Source of the DNA: Gammaproteobacteria bacterium
GTDB lineage: Bacteria > Pseudomonadota > Gammaproteobacteria > Pseudomonadales > Litorivicinaceae
DNA: 43,945 bases
Direction of reading: 5' to 3'
Assembly (NCBI GenBank): GCA_002730235.1
Contig: PBZS01000048.1
Span: 4,479 to 48,423 of the forward strand
Shown: one piece after another, positions 7,629 through 16,889 of the stretch
Position numbering within the stretch: position 1 is the first letter of the stretch
Layout of the letters: every line of letters starts with the position of its first letter
The notes under the pieces: generated by a model
The model's database searches: none
What the model was told of the DNA's origin: nothing
What the model saw: only the letters and a program-made list of their open reading frames with translations
Made by a program: the position numbers and the translations under genes

Positions 7629-8622
7629 TCTAACGGATCTTACTACGCTGAAACTTCCATTCATGGCGAAATCGGTGATCAAGTTATCTTCGGTAGAAAA
7701 TGTCTGCGTCTCGATGCAAGAGCTGTGCTCTATTCCTAGGTTAGTCGTCGGTGGTGGCAGTAATCTTGTCGTTCTTGAGCCTAAATTCGATGGGATTGTT
7801 TTGAGACCGGAGATTCAGTATTACGAAGTCACAGAGATTGGTAACGACGTTTATTTGGAAGTAGGCGCTGGGCATCCATGGCATAAACTCGTCATGAGGA
7901 CCTTGGATGCAGGTTGGTTTGGTTTGGAGAATTTGGCTCTTATCCCAGGGTGGATGGGAGCAGCCCCTATTCAAAATATCGGAGCCTATGGCGTCGAGCT
8001 CAAAGATCATTGTCATCGAGTTAAGCTCTATGATTTTGAAGAGCAGGCTATCATTGAGCTTTCAGCGTGTGAGCTAAATTTTGGGTATCGACACTCCGTA
8101 TTTAAAGAGAATCCTGATCGATTTTTGGTATTAACGGTTACTTTAAGGTTGTCGAAACACGCTGCACCGAGAGTGAGCTATGGTGTGATTTCTGAAGAAT
8201 TGGAACGCCGGGGTTTGGATGCTGAGAAGCCGCTAGATATTGCTAGGGCGGTAATATCGATCCGTCAATCCAAATTGCCTGACCCAGATATTACTCCGAA
8301 TGTGGGTTCCTTCTTCAAAAATCCTGTGGTGCGCTCTGAAGTTGCAGACCGATTGCTAGATGAATTTCCTGAAATGCCTGTTTATTTTGATGGCGAATAC
8401 ACAAAAATAGCTGCGGGATGGTTAATAGATCGTCTCGGATTTAGAGGACGACAAGTTGGTGGGTTTGCTGTAAACGATCGTCAGGCTCTAGTGATCACTA
8501 ATGATGGAACGGGGACCGCAGATGATTTGAGAGAGTTGGTGGCTCTGATCCTTTCATCGGTCAAAGCCACTTACGGGTTAAGCCTTGCTGTTGAACCAAC
8601 CCAACTGGGTCAGCTCAACTGA
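7621..8622 (+). CDS. murB: UDP-N-acetylenolpyruvoylglucosamine reductase MurB
   Basis: MurB is the FAD-dependent cytoplasmic enzyme that makes UDP-N-acetylmuramate from the enolpyruvyl intermediate using NADPH. Of 333 residues, it shows the FAD-binding LVVGGGSNLVV, the substrate and flavin loop NLALIPGWMGAAPIQNIGAY and the catalytic serine segment PNVGSFFKNPVV. The C-terminal SLAVEP carries the probable catalytic glutamate. Length and layout match the E. coli type. I prefer GTG at 7621, five bases after GGAGG (7611-7615), over the adjoining TTG at 7618. It ends the lpxK operon and converges on rne with a gap of seven bases. Confidence 0.95.
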   Translation: MFDLTDLTTLKLPFMAKSVIKLSSVENVCVSMQELCSIPRLVVGGGSNLVVLEPKFDGIVLRPEIQYYEVTEIGNDVYLEVGAGHPWHKLVMRTLDAGWFGLENLALIPGWMGAAPIQNIGAYGVELKDHCHRVKLYDFEEQAIIELSACELNFGYRHSVFKENPDRFLVLTVTLRLSKHAAPRVSYGVISEELERRGLDAEKPLDIARAVISIRQSKLPDPDITPNVGSFFKNPVVRSEVADRLLDEFPEMPVYFDGEYTKIAAGWLIDRLGFRGRQVGGFAVNDRQALVITNDGTGTADDLRELVALILSSVKATYGLSLAVEPTQLGQLN

Positions 8623-8629
8623 ACTCACT

Positions 8630-11584
8630 CTACTTAGTTTTGGTTGCTTCAGATGCCGAGTTCGCATCCGAGGCTGACTTTCGAGGTCTACCGCGTCCAC
8701 GCTGCTTTGTTCTATCTTGCTCGTCAGATGCCGGGACCGAGGTATTAGCACCGTCTTCGACAAGCTGAGCCCGCAGATCGGTCACTGATTGTGCGGGCGT
8801 GGTTTCAGTTACTTCGGGACTTCCGCGGCGTCCACGACCACGACCACGTTTTGGTTTATCGACTTCGTTTTCCTCGATACTTGGGCTAGCTGATTTTGGT
8901 TCCATATCACCGTTCGGGTTTGTAAGTGTATCCGGCGCTGTCTTGTTGATCGTCTCTTTAGAGTCTGTCTTTGCCTCTTTGCTACGTGCTGGTTTTTTCT
9001 TTTTCGTTTTTGCGTCCTCAACAGGTTGCTCATTTTCTACCGACCGATTCTCACTAGCAATCGTGAGAGGTATTTCTCCAGCCTTCGCAGGGGTTTCAAT
9101 TTTTTCTGATTTCGACACTTCAATTTTCGTTTCAGTCTTTCGCGGCCGACCCTTGCCACGACTCGTGCGTTTGGATTTATCTTCCGGCGATATTTCTTGA
9201 GATACCGATGGATCTGTGGCCTCGATGGATACATCCGATTGCGATAATTCCTTGGTTTTCGACTCTTCGCCTGCATCCACAGTCGCTTCCATGACTGTGG
9301 TTTCGGAAATCTCGGACGGCATATTTTCCCGACGCGAACCACGACGCCCACGACGCGCCCGCTTAGGTTTTTCAGATTCTGCAATAACACCCTCGTTTAA
9401 CACAGGTGCATCATCGATGGGGGTCTCTCCTGACGTTACTGTATGTGCTTCAAGCTTCGCCTCTTGGTTTGCAATCGCATCTTTACCGCGCTTTCTTCGT
9501 TCGGGACGCTTTGGGCGAGGTGCTAGTTCCTCTTCGTGCGCTTTCAATTCAGCCTCACGTTCTGGAGGAATCTTCTGACTCTCGGTCGCTTGGCGTGCTA
9601 TTTCAATTCCCTCTGCGCCTGGCCGATTTTTACTGCGACGTCTGCGACGACGACCGCCTTGTGAACCTTCCAAAGACCGCTCAGTTTCCTGATTACTTGG
9701 TCCGTGATCAGATTTTGAATGCTTGTTTTGGGTAGGCTCAGACTGTTCTTTACGCTCATTGGACCGTTTGTTGCGGCGAGCATCTTTTTGATCAGACTGC
9801 GATATTGAGCTCTCGTCCTGACCGCTTCCGGTTATAAAGCTAACGACCCGCGAGAAAAGGGAGTTTTCCTGTTGCTTGGGCGGACGTCTGCGTGCACTTT
9901 CTGGACGCTTTTTTCGTCCAATACGTCCATCGTTGGGGGCGTCTCTAGGTTCAGGTTCTGGGTTTCTATCTGGTGCCGGTGTTTTGGGCTTGATATCTGT
10001 GACCAGCGCTTGCTCACGCACTTCAGCCTGCCGTGCACGCACAAGCTCCGGCTCAGGAACTGAGTTTGCTGCTTGAACATCTATGGAGAGTTCTAGATTT
10101 ACGACCTGAGGATCGTCGTCACGCAGGCGTAAAAGGTCATAGTTGGGTGTCTCCATGGCCGGGTTTGGAATGACTATTACGCGCACTTTATGACGTTGCT
10201 GGACGGATTCCAACTGCTGGCGTTTTTCGTTTAAAAGAAACGTTCCAACTGGAACAGGGACTTGGATCCGAACCTCACCGGTGCGTTCTTTGACGGCTTC
10301 ATCCTCGAGTAGACGGAGAATCTGTAGCGCCAAGGACTGAACGTCACGAATACTCCCTTGGCCGTGACAGCGAGGACATACAACACCGCTTGTTTCGCCT
10401 AACGATGAACGGAGTCGTTGTCGACTCATTTCGAGAAGACCAAAGCGTGATATACGACCAATCTGTACACGGGCTCGATCAGATTTAAGAGCCTCTTTGA
10501 GCTGATTTTCTACCGCTTTCTGATTTTTGTTGGCTGACATATCGATAAAGTCGATGACGACTAATCCACCCATATCACGCAAGCGTAACTGGCGGGCGAT
10601 TTCGTCAGCAGCTTCAAGGTTCGTATGTAGCGCGGTTTCTTCAATATCTCCGCCTTTAGTTGCGCGGGCAGAATTTATATCGATCGAAACTAATGCTTCT
10701 GTTGGGTCAATGACAATGGCGCCACCGGACGGCAGACGAACTTCGCGTTGAAATGCTGATTCGATTTGACCCTCAATTTGGAACCGGTTGAATAGGGGTG
10801 TTTCATCTTGGTACAACTTGATTTTATTATCATAAGACGGCATGACCTGCTGAACTAAGTCTTTAACTTTTTCGAATACTTGTTCGTTGTCGACCAATAC
10901 CTCACCTACATCCTGACGAAGATAGTCGCGAATTGCTCTTACAATGACATTCGATTCCTGGTAAATCAAAAACGGTGCAACACCTGACAATGCCGCCTTC
11001 CGAATCGCTTGCCAAGCGGTGTCAAGATAATCGAGATCCCACTGCAACTCCTCAACGGTCCGACCAACTCCAGCCGTCCGGATGATAATACCAGCGCCTT
11101 GAGTTATTTTGAGGTTGGCGAACTTGTCACGTAGCTCAGCACGATCGTCACCCTCGATCCGTCGTGAGATTCCGCCTGCATCGGGATTATTGGGCATCAA
11201 GACAAGGTAACGACCGGCGAGTGAGATATACGTAGTGAGCGCTGCGCCTTTAGTACCACGTTCCTCTTTTTCGACCTGAACAATTAGCTCTTGACCTTCT
11301 TTGAGTACTTTTTCAATTTTCGCCCGCTCGCCTTCGGTCGGCGCGTTGTAGAAGTATTCGGGAGAAATTTCTTTTAGCGGCAAAAAACCATGGCGTTCAC
11401 TTCCGAAATCAATAAACGCTGCTTCAAGACTTGGTTCGATTCGCGAAATTTTCGCGCGATAAATATTCCCTTTTTTTTGTTCACGGTCGGATGATTCTAT
11501 ATCAAGGTCGTATAGTTTTTGACCCTCGACCGTGGCGACGCGGATTTCTTCCGCTTGCAGGGCATTAATTAGTATACGTTTCAT
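8630..11584 (-). CDS. rne: Ribonuclease E
   Basis: RNase E is the main mRNA-decay and rRNA/tRNA-processing endonuclease and the scaffold of the degradosome. The 984-residue protein opens with MKRILINA and an S1 domain (about 35-125). The catalytic metal aspartates are D302 (VSIDINSAR) and D345 (VVIDFIDM), and the zinc link is CPRC with Cys403 and Cys406. Residues beyond about 520 form a low-complexity tail rich in Arg, Lys, Glu and Pro, as expected for the degradosome scaffold. The tail holds arginine-rich blocks ([38 protein letters not shown]) and two AT-hook-like elements, RGKGRPRK and RGRGRPRK. I could not identify helicase, enolase or PNPase docking sites. The long leader suggests the autoregulation known in E. 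coli. Confidence 0.96.
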   Translation of the reverse strand: MKRILINALQAEEIRVATVEGQKLYDLDIESSDREQKKGNIYRAKISRIEPSLEAAFIDFGSERHGFLPLKEISPEYFYNAPTEGERAKIEKVLKEGQELIVQVEKEERGTKGAALTTYISLAGRYLVLMPNNPDAGGISRRIEGDDRAELRDKFANLKITQGAGIIIRTAGVGRTVEELQWDLDYLDTAWQAIRKAALSGVAPFLIYQESNVIVRAIRDYLRQDVGEVLVDNEQVFEKVKDLVQQVMPSYDNKIKLYQDETPLFNRFQIEGQIESAFQREVRLPSGGAIVIDPTEALVSIDINSARATKGGDIEETALHTNLEAADEIARQLRLRDMGGLVVIDFIDMSANKNQKAVENQLKEALKSDRARVQIGRISRFGLLEMSRQRLRSSLGETSGVVCPRCHGQGSIRDVQSLALQILRLLEDEAVKERTGEVRIQVPVPVGTFLLNEKRQQLESVQQRHKVRVIVIPNPAMETPNYDLLRLRDDDPQVVNLELSIDVQAANSVPEPELVRARQAEVREQALVTDIKPKTPAPDRNPEPEPRDAPNDGRIGRKKRPESARRRPPKQQENSLFSRVVSFITGSGQDESSISQSDQKDARRNKRSNERKEQSEPTQNKHSKSDHGPSNQETERSLEGSQGGRRRRRRSKNRPGAEGIEIARQATESQKIPPEREAELKAHEEELAPRPKRPERRKRGKDAIANQEAKLEAHTVTSGETPIDDAPVLNEGVIAESEKPKRARRGRRGSRRENMPSEISETTVMEATVDAGEESKTKELSQSDVSIEATDPSVSQEISPEDKSKRTSRGKGRPRKTETKIEVSKSEKIETPAKAGEIPLTIASENRSVENEQPVEDAKTKKKKPARSKEAKTDSKETINKTAPDTLTNPNGDMEPKSASPSIEENEVDKPKRGRGRGRRGSPEVTETTPAQSVTDLRAQLVEDGANTSVPASDEQDRTKQRGRGRPRKSASDANSASEATKTK

Positions 11585-11849
11585 ATCTGTGGCAACCTTT
11601 ATGGTCTGACCGCCACGATCTCAGGGGGCTAGCTATACTAACCGTGGCCCAATCATAAATCGATTGGACGACAATACACAATTTGAGGGGCTCGACCGGC
11701 AAATCGGGAGCCCGGAATTTCTTTGTTACTGCAGCCTTCGCTGCCGACACATTGATATGTGTTTGTCCCAGCTTCGCTGGCCCGCCAAGATCGGGCGGGA
11801 TTATTTCACCTTCGGGATATCCGGAGATTTCATTGAGCTTTGGGGAGTT
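11585..11849 (-). promoter_or_regulatory. Structured rne 5-prime leader region with four hairpins
   Basis: The 334-base gap between rne and rluC contains no gene. Reading away from rne there are four back-to-back inverted repeats. They are GCAGC with GCTGC (11731-11744, 4-base loop), ACACAT with ATGTGT (11747-11762, 4-base loop), CCAGC with GCTGG (11768-11780, 3-base loop) and CCCGCC with GGCGGG (11781-11799, 7-base loop). In E. coli the rne leader folds into hairpins that RNase E itself recognises to limit its own synthesis. The same role is inferred here from position and structure; I see no base-level match to the enterobacterial leader. The exact transcript start is unknown. Confidence 0.5.
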
Positions 11850-11878
11850 TTGACTCAACCCTACGTAACGAGAATAAC
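11850..11878 (+). promoter_or_regulatory. Candidate promoter for rluC
   Basis: TTGACT (11850-11855, five of six consensus bases) and AATAAC (11873-11878, four of six) are 17 bases apart and would start a transcript near 11885, about 34 bases before the rluC GTG. It is a sequence match without other support. Confidence 0.35.
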
Positions 11879-11918
11879 AGCGCAAAGCGCTTGCGGCAAT
11901 GCGTGATGGAGAAAGAGA

Positions 11919-12866
11919 GTGGAAAAGAAAGTCCGATGGGTAACCGTGGATGCTTTTAGGGAGGGGCAACGGCTCGATAATTTTCTGTCTAACCAGCTTA
12001 AAGGGCTTCCAAAAAGTCGAATTTATAAAATGATTCGAACTGGTGAGGTACGGATTAATAGAGGACGTTGTAAGCCTGACGCTCGGATTGTGATGGGAGA
12101 TGTCGTTCGGATACCACCGGTTGATCTGGCGCCAATGAAAGAGCAGCAGCTGCATCGCGGCATCCAGATGAAATTATCGGATACTCTAATCTATGAAGAT
12201 GAAGATATTCTGGTTTTGAACAAGCCTGCTGGCCTTGCTGTTCACGGGGGGTCTGGTTTATCAACGGGTCTGATTGAGCAGTTGCGTCTCGCTCGTCCCA
12301 AAGAAAATTTTTTGGAGCTGGTCCATCGATTGGATCGCGAAACAAGTGGCTGTTTATTGGTTGCCCGACGCCCCTCGGCACTCCAGCGATTGCATAAACA
12401 GTTACGCGAGACAGATAAAACCTTACAGAAACGCTACGTTGCTCTCGTCAGTGGAAAATGGCCACAGTACTTGATAGATGTTCAAGCACCGCTTGAAAAG
12501 TTGGAGCGTGGTGGTGAGCGGATTGTTCAGGTGACAAAGCGTGGGAAGCCTTCGCATACCCGGATTAGGGTGTTAGAACGCCTCGAAGGGTGTACATTAG
12601 TAGGGGCTGAACCCGTGACTGGACGGACACATCAAATCCGGGCACACACAGCATTTTATAAGCACGCTGTTGTTGGGGATTCGAAGTATCAGGATGACGC
12701 CACTCGTCAAAAGTGGTGTGCGAGGGGCATCAACGGATTATGTCTACACAGCCGCTCCATTGGATTTCAAAGCGATTCCGGCCACGATGTTGTAGTTATG
12801 GCGCCGATCCCTGATCCAATAAATCGTTTTTTATCGGATTCCGGGTATGATCCAGATAGGTATTAG
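11919..12866 (+). CDS. rluC: 23S rRNA pseudouridine synthase RluC
   Basis: RluC converts uridines of 23S rRNA (955, 2504 and 2580 in E. coli numbering) to pseudouridine. The 315-residue protein has an N-terminal S4 RNA-binding domain (RLDNFLSNQLKGLPKSRIYK, about 18-75). The RluA-family catalytic domain follows, with ILVLNKPAGLAVHGG and the active-site HRLDRETSG, where Asp139 is the nucleophile. The GTG start is preceded by GGAG seven bases upstream. Divergence from rne across a structured leader is the same arrangement as in enterobacteria and supports RluC over other RluA-family members. sppA follows after 13 bases. Confidence 0.92.
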   Translation: MEKKVRWVTVDAFREGQRLDNFLSNQLKGLPKSRIYKMIRTGEVRINRGRCKPDARIVMGDVVRIPPVDLAPMKEQQLHRGIQMKLSDTLIYEDEDILVLNKPAGLAVHGGSGLSTGLIEQLRLARPKENFLELVHRLDRETSGCLLVARRPSALQRLHKQLRETDKTLQKRYVALVSGKWPQYLIDVQAPLEKLERGGERIVQVTKRGKPSHTRIRVLERLEGCTLVGAEPVTGRTHQIRAHTAFYKHAVVGDSKYQDDATRQKWCARGINGLCLHSRSIGFQSDSGHDVVVMAPIPDPINRFLSDSGYDPDRY

Positions 12867-12879
12867 AAAGAGGTGTTGA

Positions 12880-13890
12880 GTGGCTGAAAATCTTTGGGCA
12901 GAGGATAAATCGGTTCAGGATCCGCAAAGAAAAGGGGATACAGATCGATTATGGCTCGTTCTTGAAAAGGCTCTTGAACAGTCAACTGTAGAACAACGAC
13001 GCGCCAGACGATGGGGTATCTTTTTTAAGAGCATCACCGTGGCTTATATCATAGGCTTGAGTCTTTTCGTCCTTAATGAATCCGAATTACCGATGGATGC
13101 ATTGGGCTCGTCGGCCCATACCGCTGTGGTCCCGGTCGATGGTGTGATCGCGTCTAGCGAGGCAGCGAATGCGTTTGATATTCAGCAGAACCTTGAGGCA
13201 GCGTTTGAGGCACCTGGATCTAAGGGTGTGATGCTTGAGATTAATTCTCCGGGTGGTAGTCCAGTTCAATCCGAATACGTATTCCGTGCCATTTTGGATT
13301 TAAAAGCGCAGTATCCGGGGAAGCCTGTACATGCTGTGATTGGGGATATTGGAGCAAGTGGTGCGTATTACATCGCAGCAGCAGCGGATACGATTCATGC
13401 GGCACCCGCATCGATCGTCGGGTCGATAGGTGTGGTGTCATCGGGGTTTGGCTTTCATGGGCTGATGGAGAAGCTCGGAATAGATCGGAGAGTCATCACG
13501 GCTGGTGATAACAAAGCTATGCTTGATCCGTTTTTACCCGAGTCAGAGGATGATAGGGTGCATCTACAGGGTTTGTTGGATGTAACGCATAGACAATTTG
13601 TCGCACGAGTGCGCGAGGGTCGCGGGGAACGGCTGATATCGGATGACGAAAATATTTTTGATGGTCGAGTCTGGAGCGGCGAACAGGCGCTCGGCCTTGG
13701 TCTCGTCGATTCCTTAGCTGGTCCTCTTGAGGTAGCACGTGAATGGATCGGAGCAGAAGAACGTGTTTACTACACCAAAGACGAGCCACTTTTAAATCAA
13801 GTCAGCCGAGAGTTTGGATTCGGGGTAGGCCACTCACTGACCTGGCTTTGGCCTCAAGGAATTTTGAATCCATGGTCCCTCAGCCATTGA
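12880..13890 (+). CDS. sppA: Signal peptide peptidase SppA, short form
   Basis: SppA degrades signal peptides left in the inner membrane after secretion. The 336-residue protein has one N-terminal membrane anchor (about residues 48-66) and a single S49 peptidase domain, so it is the short form and not the tandem E. coli type. The serine nucleophile is Ser160 in GDIGASGAYYIAAAAD and the general-base lysine is Lys212 in GDNKAMLDPF, as in other Ser/Lys peptidases. The start is GTG at 12880, six bases after AGAGG. It probably shares a transcript with rluC. Its last 37 bases overlap the convergent Maf gene. Confidence 0.9.
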   Translation: MAENLWAEDKSVQDPQRKGDTDRLWLVLEKALEQSTVEQRRARRWGIFFKSITVAYIIGLSLFVLNESELPMDALGSSAHTAVVPVDGVIASSEAANAFDIQQNLEAAFEAPGSKGVMLEINSPGGSPVQSEYVFRAILDLKAQYPGKPVHAVIGDIGASGAYYIAAAADTIHAAPASIVGSIGVVSSGFGFHGLMEKLGIDRRVITAGDNKAMLDPFLPESEDDRVHLQGLLDVTHRQFVARVREGRGERLISDDENIFDGRVWSGEQALGLGLVDSLAGPLEVAREWIGAEERVYYTKDEPLLNQVSREFGFGVGHSLTWLWPQGILNPWSLSH

Positions 13891-14432
13891 CAAACTCTGA
13901 TTAATGGTAATCCTTCAAGAGCTGTAGGGTCTCTGCTTTCTACAGCGTAAAACAAACTGATACCAAGGCTTTCAACTTTGAAACTACCCGCGCATTCCAA
14001 GGGTTGGTCTTTAGCCACATACCGCAGTATTTCAGCATCTTCAAGGTGTCTTATTGTCACAACCACCTCCTCAGTATGAATTTTTATAGGCTCGCCTGGG
14101 GCGGCGAATCCTACGGTGGTAAAAAATGAAACCTGCCGTCCTGATAATATCTTAAGCATATTCAGCGCCTCAGTCTCGTCCTCGGGCTTATCTAACATCT
14201 CACCAAATACGGAGGCTGATTGATCCGTACTGATGATAATTGTGTCGGGATGTCGCAACGCGACTACGGCCGCTTTGGTCATAGCAAGTCGTTCTGTAAG
14301 CGCCCTGGCTGACTCGCCTTGAAGCGGAGTCTCGTCGATCTTTGGTGCATCAGCCAAGAAGTCGATTTGCAGTCGTTTCAGAATATTTTTCTTATACTGG
14401 CTTTCGGTCGCCAAGACCAGTTGATGATTCAT
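13854..14432 (-). CDS. Maf/YceF-type nucleotide pyrophosphatase
   Basis: Maf proteins hydrolyse non-canonical or modified nucleoside triphosphates to monophosphates; the YceF subgroup prefers 7-methyl-GTP. This 192-residue protein shows the PKIDETPLQGESARAL segment, IIISTDQSA in place of the usual GSDQ loop, and the YceF-like ending PLECAGSFKVESLGISLF and LEGLPLI. These features group it with YceF rather than with the dTTP-type YhdE. The usual S-x-R-R motif near the N-terminus reads SQYKKN, so lysines replace the arginines. YceF lies next to rluC and yceD in E. coli too. It diverges from yceD and converges with sppA. Confidence 0.85.
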   Translation of the reverse strand: MNHQLVLATESQYKKNILKRLQIDFLADAPKIDETPLQGESARALTERLAMTKAAVVALRHPDTIIISTDQSASVFGEMLDKPEDETEALNMLKILSGRQVSFFTTVGFAAPGEPIKIHTEEVVVTIRHLEDAEILRYVAKDQPLECAGSFKVESLGISLFYAVESRDPTALEGLPLIRVCQWLRDHGFKIP

Positions 14433-14456
14433 CGTTGAATTTCAGTTCTTTAGTCT

Positions 14457-14485
14457 TTGACTTAGGGGCTTAGCATCACTAAACT
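14457..14485 (+). promoter_or_regulatory. Candidate promoter for the yceD-rpmF-fab operon
   Basis: TTGACT (14457-14462) and TAAACT (14480-14485) are separated by exactly 17 bases. The predicted start would fall near 14492, only a few bases before the yceD ATG at 14495. No ribosome-binding site is visible before that ATG, so the message could be leaderless or nearly so. The promoter is supported only by consensus match and position. Confidence 0.45.
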
Positions 14486-14494
14486 GCCCCGCCT

Positions 14495-14995
14495 ATGATT
14501 TTAGACACGTTGCCTGAGCAATTGGGCGCAAATCGCTTCATCGATGCGAATGAAGAACTATCCGGGCCTCTAGATTGTAAACATTACAAGAGGTTTGCCG
14601 AAATGGCGACTTTGGCACCTGGCGCACGATTGACATTACGTGGGTACAGAGAGCCGTACGGGCCAGCGGTAGTGGTTGGGGAACTCCAAGCTGAAGCGCA
14701 AATGACATGTCGGCGGTGTTTAAAACCGGTAACGGTGGTGCTTGAGGGCGCGATTCGATGGGGTATTGTCTTCTCTGAATCAGAGATTCAGGGTCTTGAC
14801 AAGGATTTGGATCCTATATTGGTCGAGGAAGGACAGCTTCCCCTCAGGCAGGCAATTGAAGACGAATTGGTTTTATTGTTACCAATTATGCCAACTCATG
14901 AGTCGTGCAACAGCGACTGGATATTGGATACGGAACTTGTAGATGTTTCCGAAAAAAAGAGCCCATTTGCGGTGCTCGCTGTATTGAAGAATTAA
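14495..14995 (+). CDS. yceD: YceD/DUF177 family protein (23S rRNA accumulation)
   Basis: YceD (DUF177) proteins are needed for normal 23S rRNA accumulation in bacteria and plastids and almost always precede rpmF. This 166-residue protein has the central MTCRRCLKPVTVVLEG motif with a CxxC, followed by an acidic LDPILVEEGQLPLRQAIEDELVL region and a PTHESCN tail, all typical of the family. It starts the operon with L32 and the fatty-acid genes. There is no recognisable ribosome-binding site, and a candidate promoter ends ten bases before the ATG. Confidence 0.9.
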   Translation: MILDTLPEQLGANRFIDANEELSGPLDCKHYKRFAEMATLAPGARLTLRGYREPYGPAVVVGELQAEAQMTCRRCLKPVTVVLEGAIRWGIVFSESEIQGLDKDLDPILVEEGQLPLRQAIEDELVLLLPIMPTHESCNSDWILDTELVDVSEKKSPFAVLAVLKN

Positions 14996-15019
14996 TAGGG
15001 ATTCTGAGGGGAGGTTATC

Positions 15020-15220
15020 ATGGCCGTTCAACAAAATAAGAAATCACGTTCGCGTCGCGGTATGCGTCGGGCGCACGACTCATTGTCGGGCCCGACACTG
15101 ACCACTGATGCGACGACTGGCGAAGTACATCGTCGTCACCACATAAGCCCCGACGGATTCTACCGTGGGCGTCAGGTCGTGACACCACGCCAAGAAGAAA
15201 TTACAGAAGACGACGAATAA
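15020..15220 (+). CDS. rpmF: 50S ribosomal protein L32
   Basis: L32 is a small, basic protein of the large ribosomal subunit. The 66-residue sequence begins [20 protein letters not shown], which is diagnostic. It continues with [27 protein letters not shown] and an acidic end. The four zinc-binding cysteines seen in some L32 versions are absent, as in most Gammaproteobacteria. A clear GAGG ribosome-binding site precedes the ATG. It is followed by fabD after only three bases, where most relatives carry plsX and fabH. Confidence 0.97.
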   Translation: MAVQQNKKSRSRRGMRRAHDSLSGPTLTTDATTGEVHRRHHISPDGFYRGRQVVTPRQEEITEDDE

Positions 15221-15223
15221 GCG

Positions 15224-16168
15224 ATGGCCTTCGCAGCCCTGTTTCCGGGGCAGGGATCACAGACCGTAGGAATGTTATCTGATTTTGAGGCGGCTAGGAT
15301 CCCTGGAATCAAAGAAACTTTCTCTGAGGCCTCTGATGCGCTTGGCTACGACCTTTGGGCACTTTCCCAAGAAGGGACAGCTGAGCAGTTATCCTTGACC
15401 GAAATCACTCAACCACTCATGCTCACTTCGGGAGTAGCTTTATATCGTGCCTGGAGTAATGCCAACGGTCAGAATGCGTCTTACATGGCAGGGCACAGCC
15501 TAGGCGAGTACACCGCACTGACTGCTGCTGGGAGTCTTAGCCTTGCCGATGCGGTGAAGCTCGTCCGTGCACGTGGTCAGTTTATGCAAGACGCGGTACC
15601 GCAGGGAACTGGTGCTATGGCGGCTGTGATTGGGTTGAATGATGACAAAGTCGAGGCAGTTTGCGCTCAAGTTTCTAATGATTCTGGGCTTGTCGTTGAA
15701 GCAGTTAATTATAACGCGCCTGGCCAGCTGGTGATTGCTGGCCATGTTCAGGCGGTCGAAGCATCACTACCGATGTTGAAAGAAGCTGGAGCGAAGCGTG
15801 CTCTACCGTTACCTGTGAGTGCTCCATTCCATTGCGCTCTTATGAAACCAGCCGCAGAACGTCTGCAGGTAGAACTTGATGCGATCGATGTTCAAGCACC
15901 AACAGTCCCAGTCATTCAAAACGTAAGCATCCAGCCGGAAATAGAGGTGTCCGTGATCCGTACACAGTTGACCCGGCAAACGTTTTCACCGATCCGTTGG
16001 ACACAGACAGTCCGTAGCTTTGAGGGATTAGGAATAAAATCAGCGGCCGAGTTTGGACCCGGTGCTGTACTCTGCGGTTTAGCAAAGCGTATACAAGTAG
16101 ATGTTCACCATTTTCCACTGGGAACCTGCGAGCTGTTTGTCAAAGCATTTGAGGATATTAACGAATGA
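15224..16168 (+). CDS. fabD: Malonyl-CoA-ACP transacylase FabD
   Basis: FabD moves malonyl groups from CoA to acyl carrier protein, supplying the extender unit of type II fatty-acid synthesis. The 314-residue protein starts with the LFPGQGSQTVGM motif and has the nucleophile Ser92 in MAGHSLGEYTAL. The active-site histidine lies in SAPFHCALM and the glutamine-rich oxyanion region is LFPGQGSQ. Length is normal. It is separated from rpmF by three bases and its stop overlaps the fabG start (ATGA). Confidence 0.97.
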   Translation: MAFAALFPGQGSQTVGMLSDFEAARIPGIKETFSEASDALGYDLWALSQEGTAEQLSLTEITQPLMLTSGVALYRAWSNANGQNASYMAGHSLGEYTALTAAGSLSLADAVKLVRARGQFMQDAVPQGTGAMAAVIGLNDDKVEAVCAQVSNDSGLVVEAVNYNAPGQLVIAGHVQAVEASLPMLKEAGAKRALPLPVSAPFHCALMKPAAERLQVELDAIDVQAPTVPVIQNVSIQPEIEVSVIRTQLTRQTFSPIRWTQTVRSFEGLGIKSAAEFGPGAVLCGLAKRIQVDVHHFPLGTCELFVKAFEDINE

Positions 16169-16887
16169 CGATTGCACTTGTCACAGGCGCTAGCCGAGGA
16201 ATTGGTCAAGCGATCGCAGATCGTTTGGTTACCCATGGATTCTTTGTTATTGGTACTGCGACATCTTCGGATGGTGCTCAGGCGATTTCATCTCGTCTCG
16301 GTGACGGTGGCGAAGGCCACGTATTGAATATAACTGATGCGGCGATGGTGGCGGGTTTTGCGAAGTCTCTGACAGAAGCAGATCGAAGCCCTTCAATTTT
16401 AGTGAATAATGCTGGAATTACCAAAGATAATCTGATTTTCCGGATGAAACCTGAAGACTGGCAGGCAGTGATAGATACGAATCTAACATCTATTTATACA
16501 GTTGTCTCAGCGTTCATCAAGCCGATGACGAAAGCACGAACGGGTCGCATCATTAACATCAGCTCGGTTGTGGGTTCAATGGGAAACGCTGGGCAGGTGA
16601 ATTATGCAGCTGCGAAAGCAGGGCTTGAAGGCATGACCCGTGCATTGGCAAGAGAATTCGGAAGTCGGTCGATTACGGTGAATGCTGTTGCGCCCGGATT
16701 TATTGAAACAGATATGACACATGTGCTTCCTGAAGAGCAGAAAGAAGCATTGTTGTCACAGATTCCGCTGGGCCGTTTAGGTTCGGCAGAAGAGGTTGCT
16801 GGAACTGTCGCTTTCCTCGCAAGTGAAGAGGCAAGCTACGTCACCGGCATAACGTTACACGTCAACGGCGGTATGTACATGGCCTAA
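16165..16887 (+). CDS. fabG: 3-oxoacyl-ACP reductase FabG
   Basis: FabG is the NADPH-dependent reductase of the elongation cycle, a short-chain dehydrogenase that works as a tetramer. The 240-residue protein has the cofactor loop TGASRGIG near the start and the NNAGITKDN motif. The catalytic set lies in ISSVVGSMGNAGQVNYAAAK (Ser, Tyr, Lys), and GFIETDM occurs near the C-terminus. It is translationally coupled to fabD through a four-base overlap. A 94-base gap with an inverted repeat follows before acpP. Confidence 0.97.
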   Translation: MTIALVTGASRGIGQAIADRLVTHGFFVIGTATSSDGAQAISSRLGDGGEGHVLNITDAAMVAGFAKSLTEADRSPSILVNNAGITKDNLIFRMKPEDWQAVIDTNLTSIYTVVSAFIKPMTKARTGRIINISSVVGSMGNAGQVNYAAAKAGLEGMTRALAREFGSRSITVNAVAPGFIETDMTHVLPEEQKEALLSQIPLGRLGSAEEVAGTVAFLASEEASYVTGITLHVNGGMYMA

Positions 16888-16889
16888 GT

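Noticed and set aside
8799-10076. Long open frames on the plus strand opposite the rne tail
   Set aside because: They mirror the Arg/Lys/Glu-rich, biased codons of the RNase E tail, have no ribosome sites and resemble no family.
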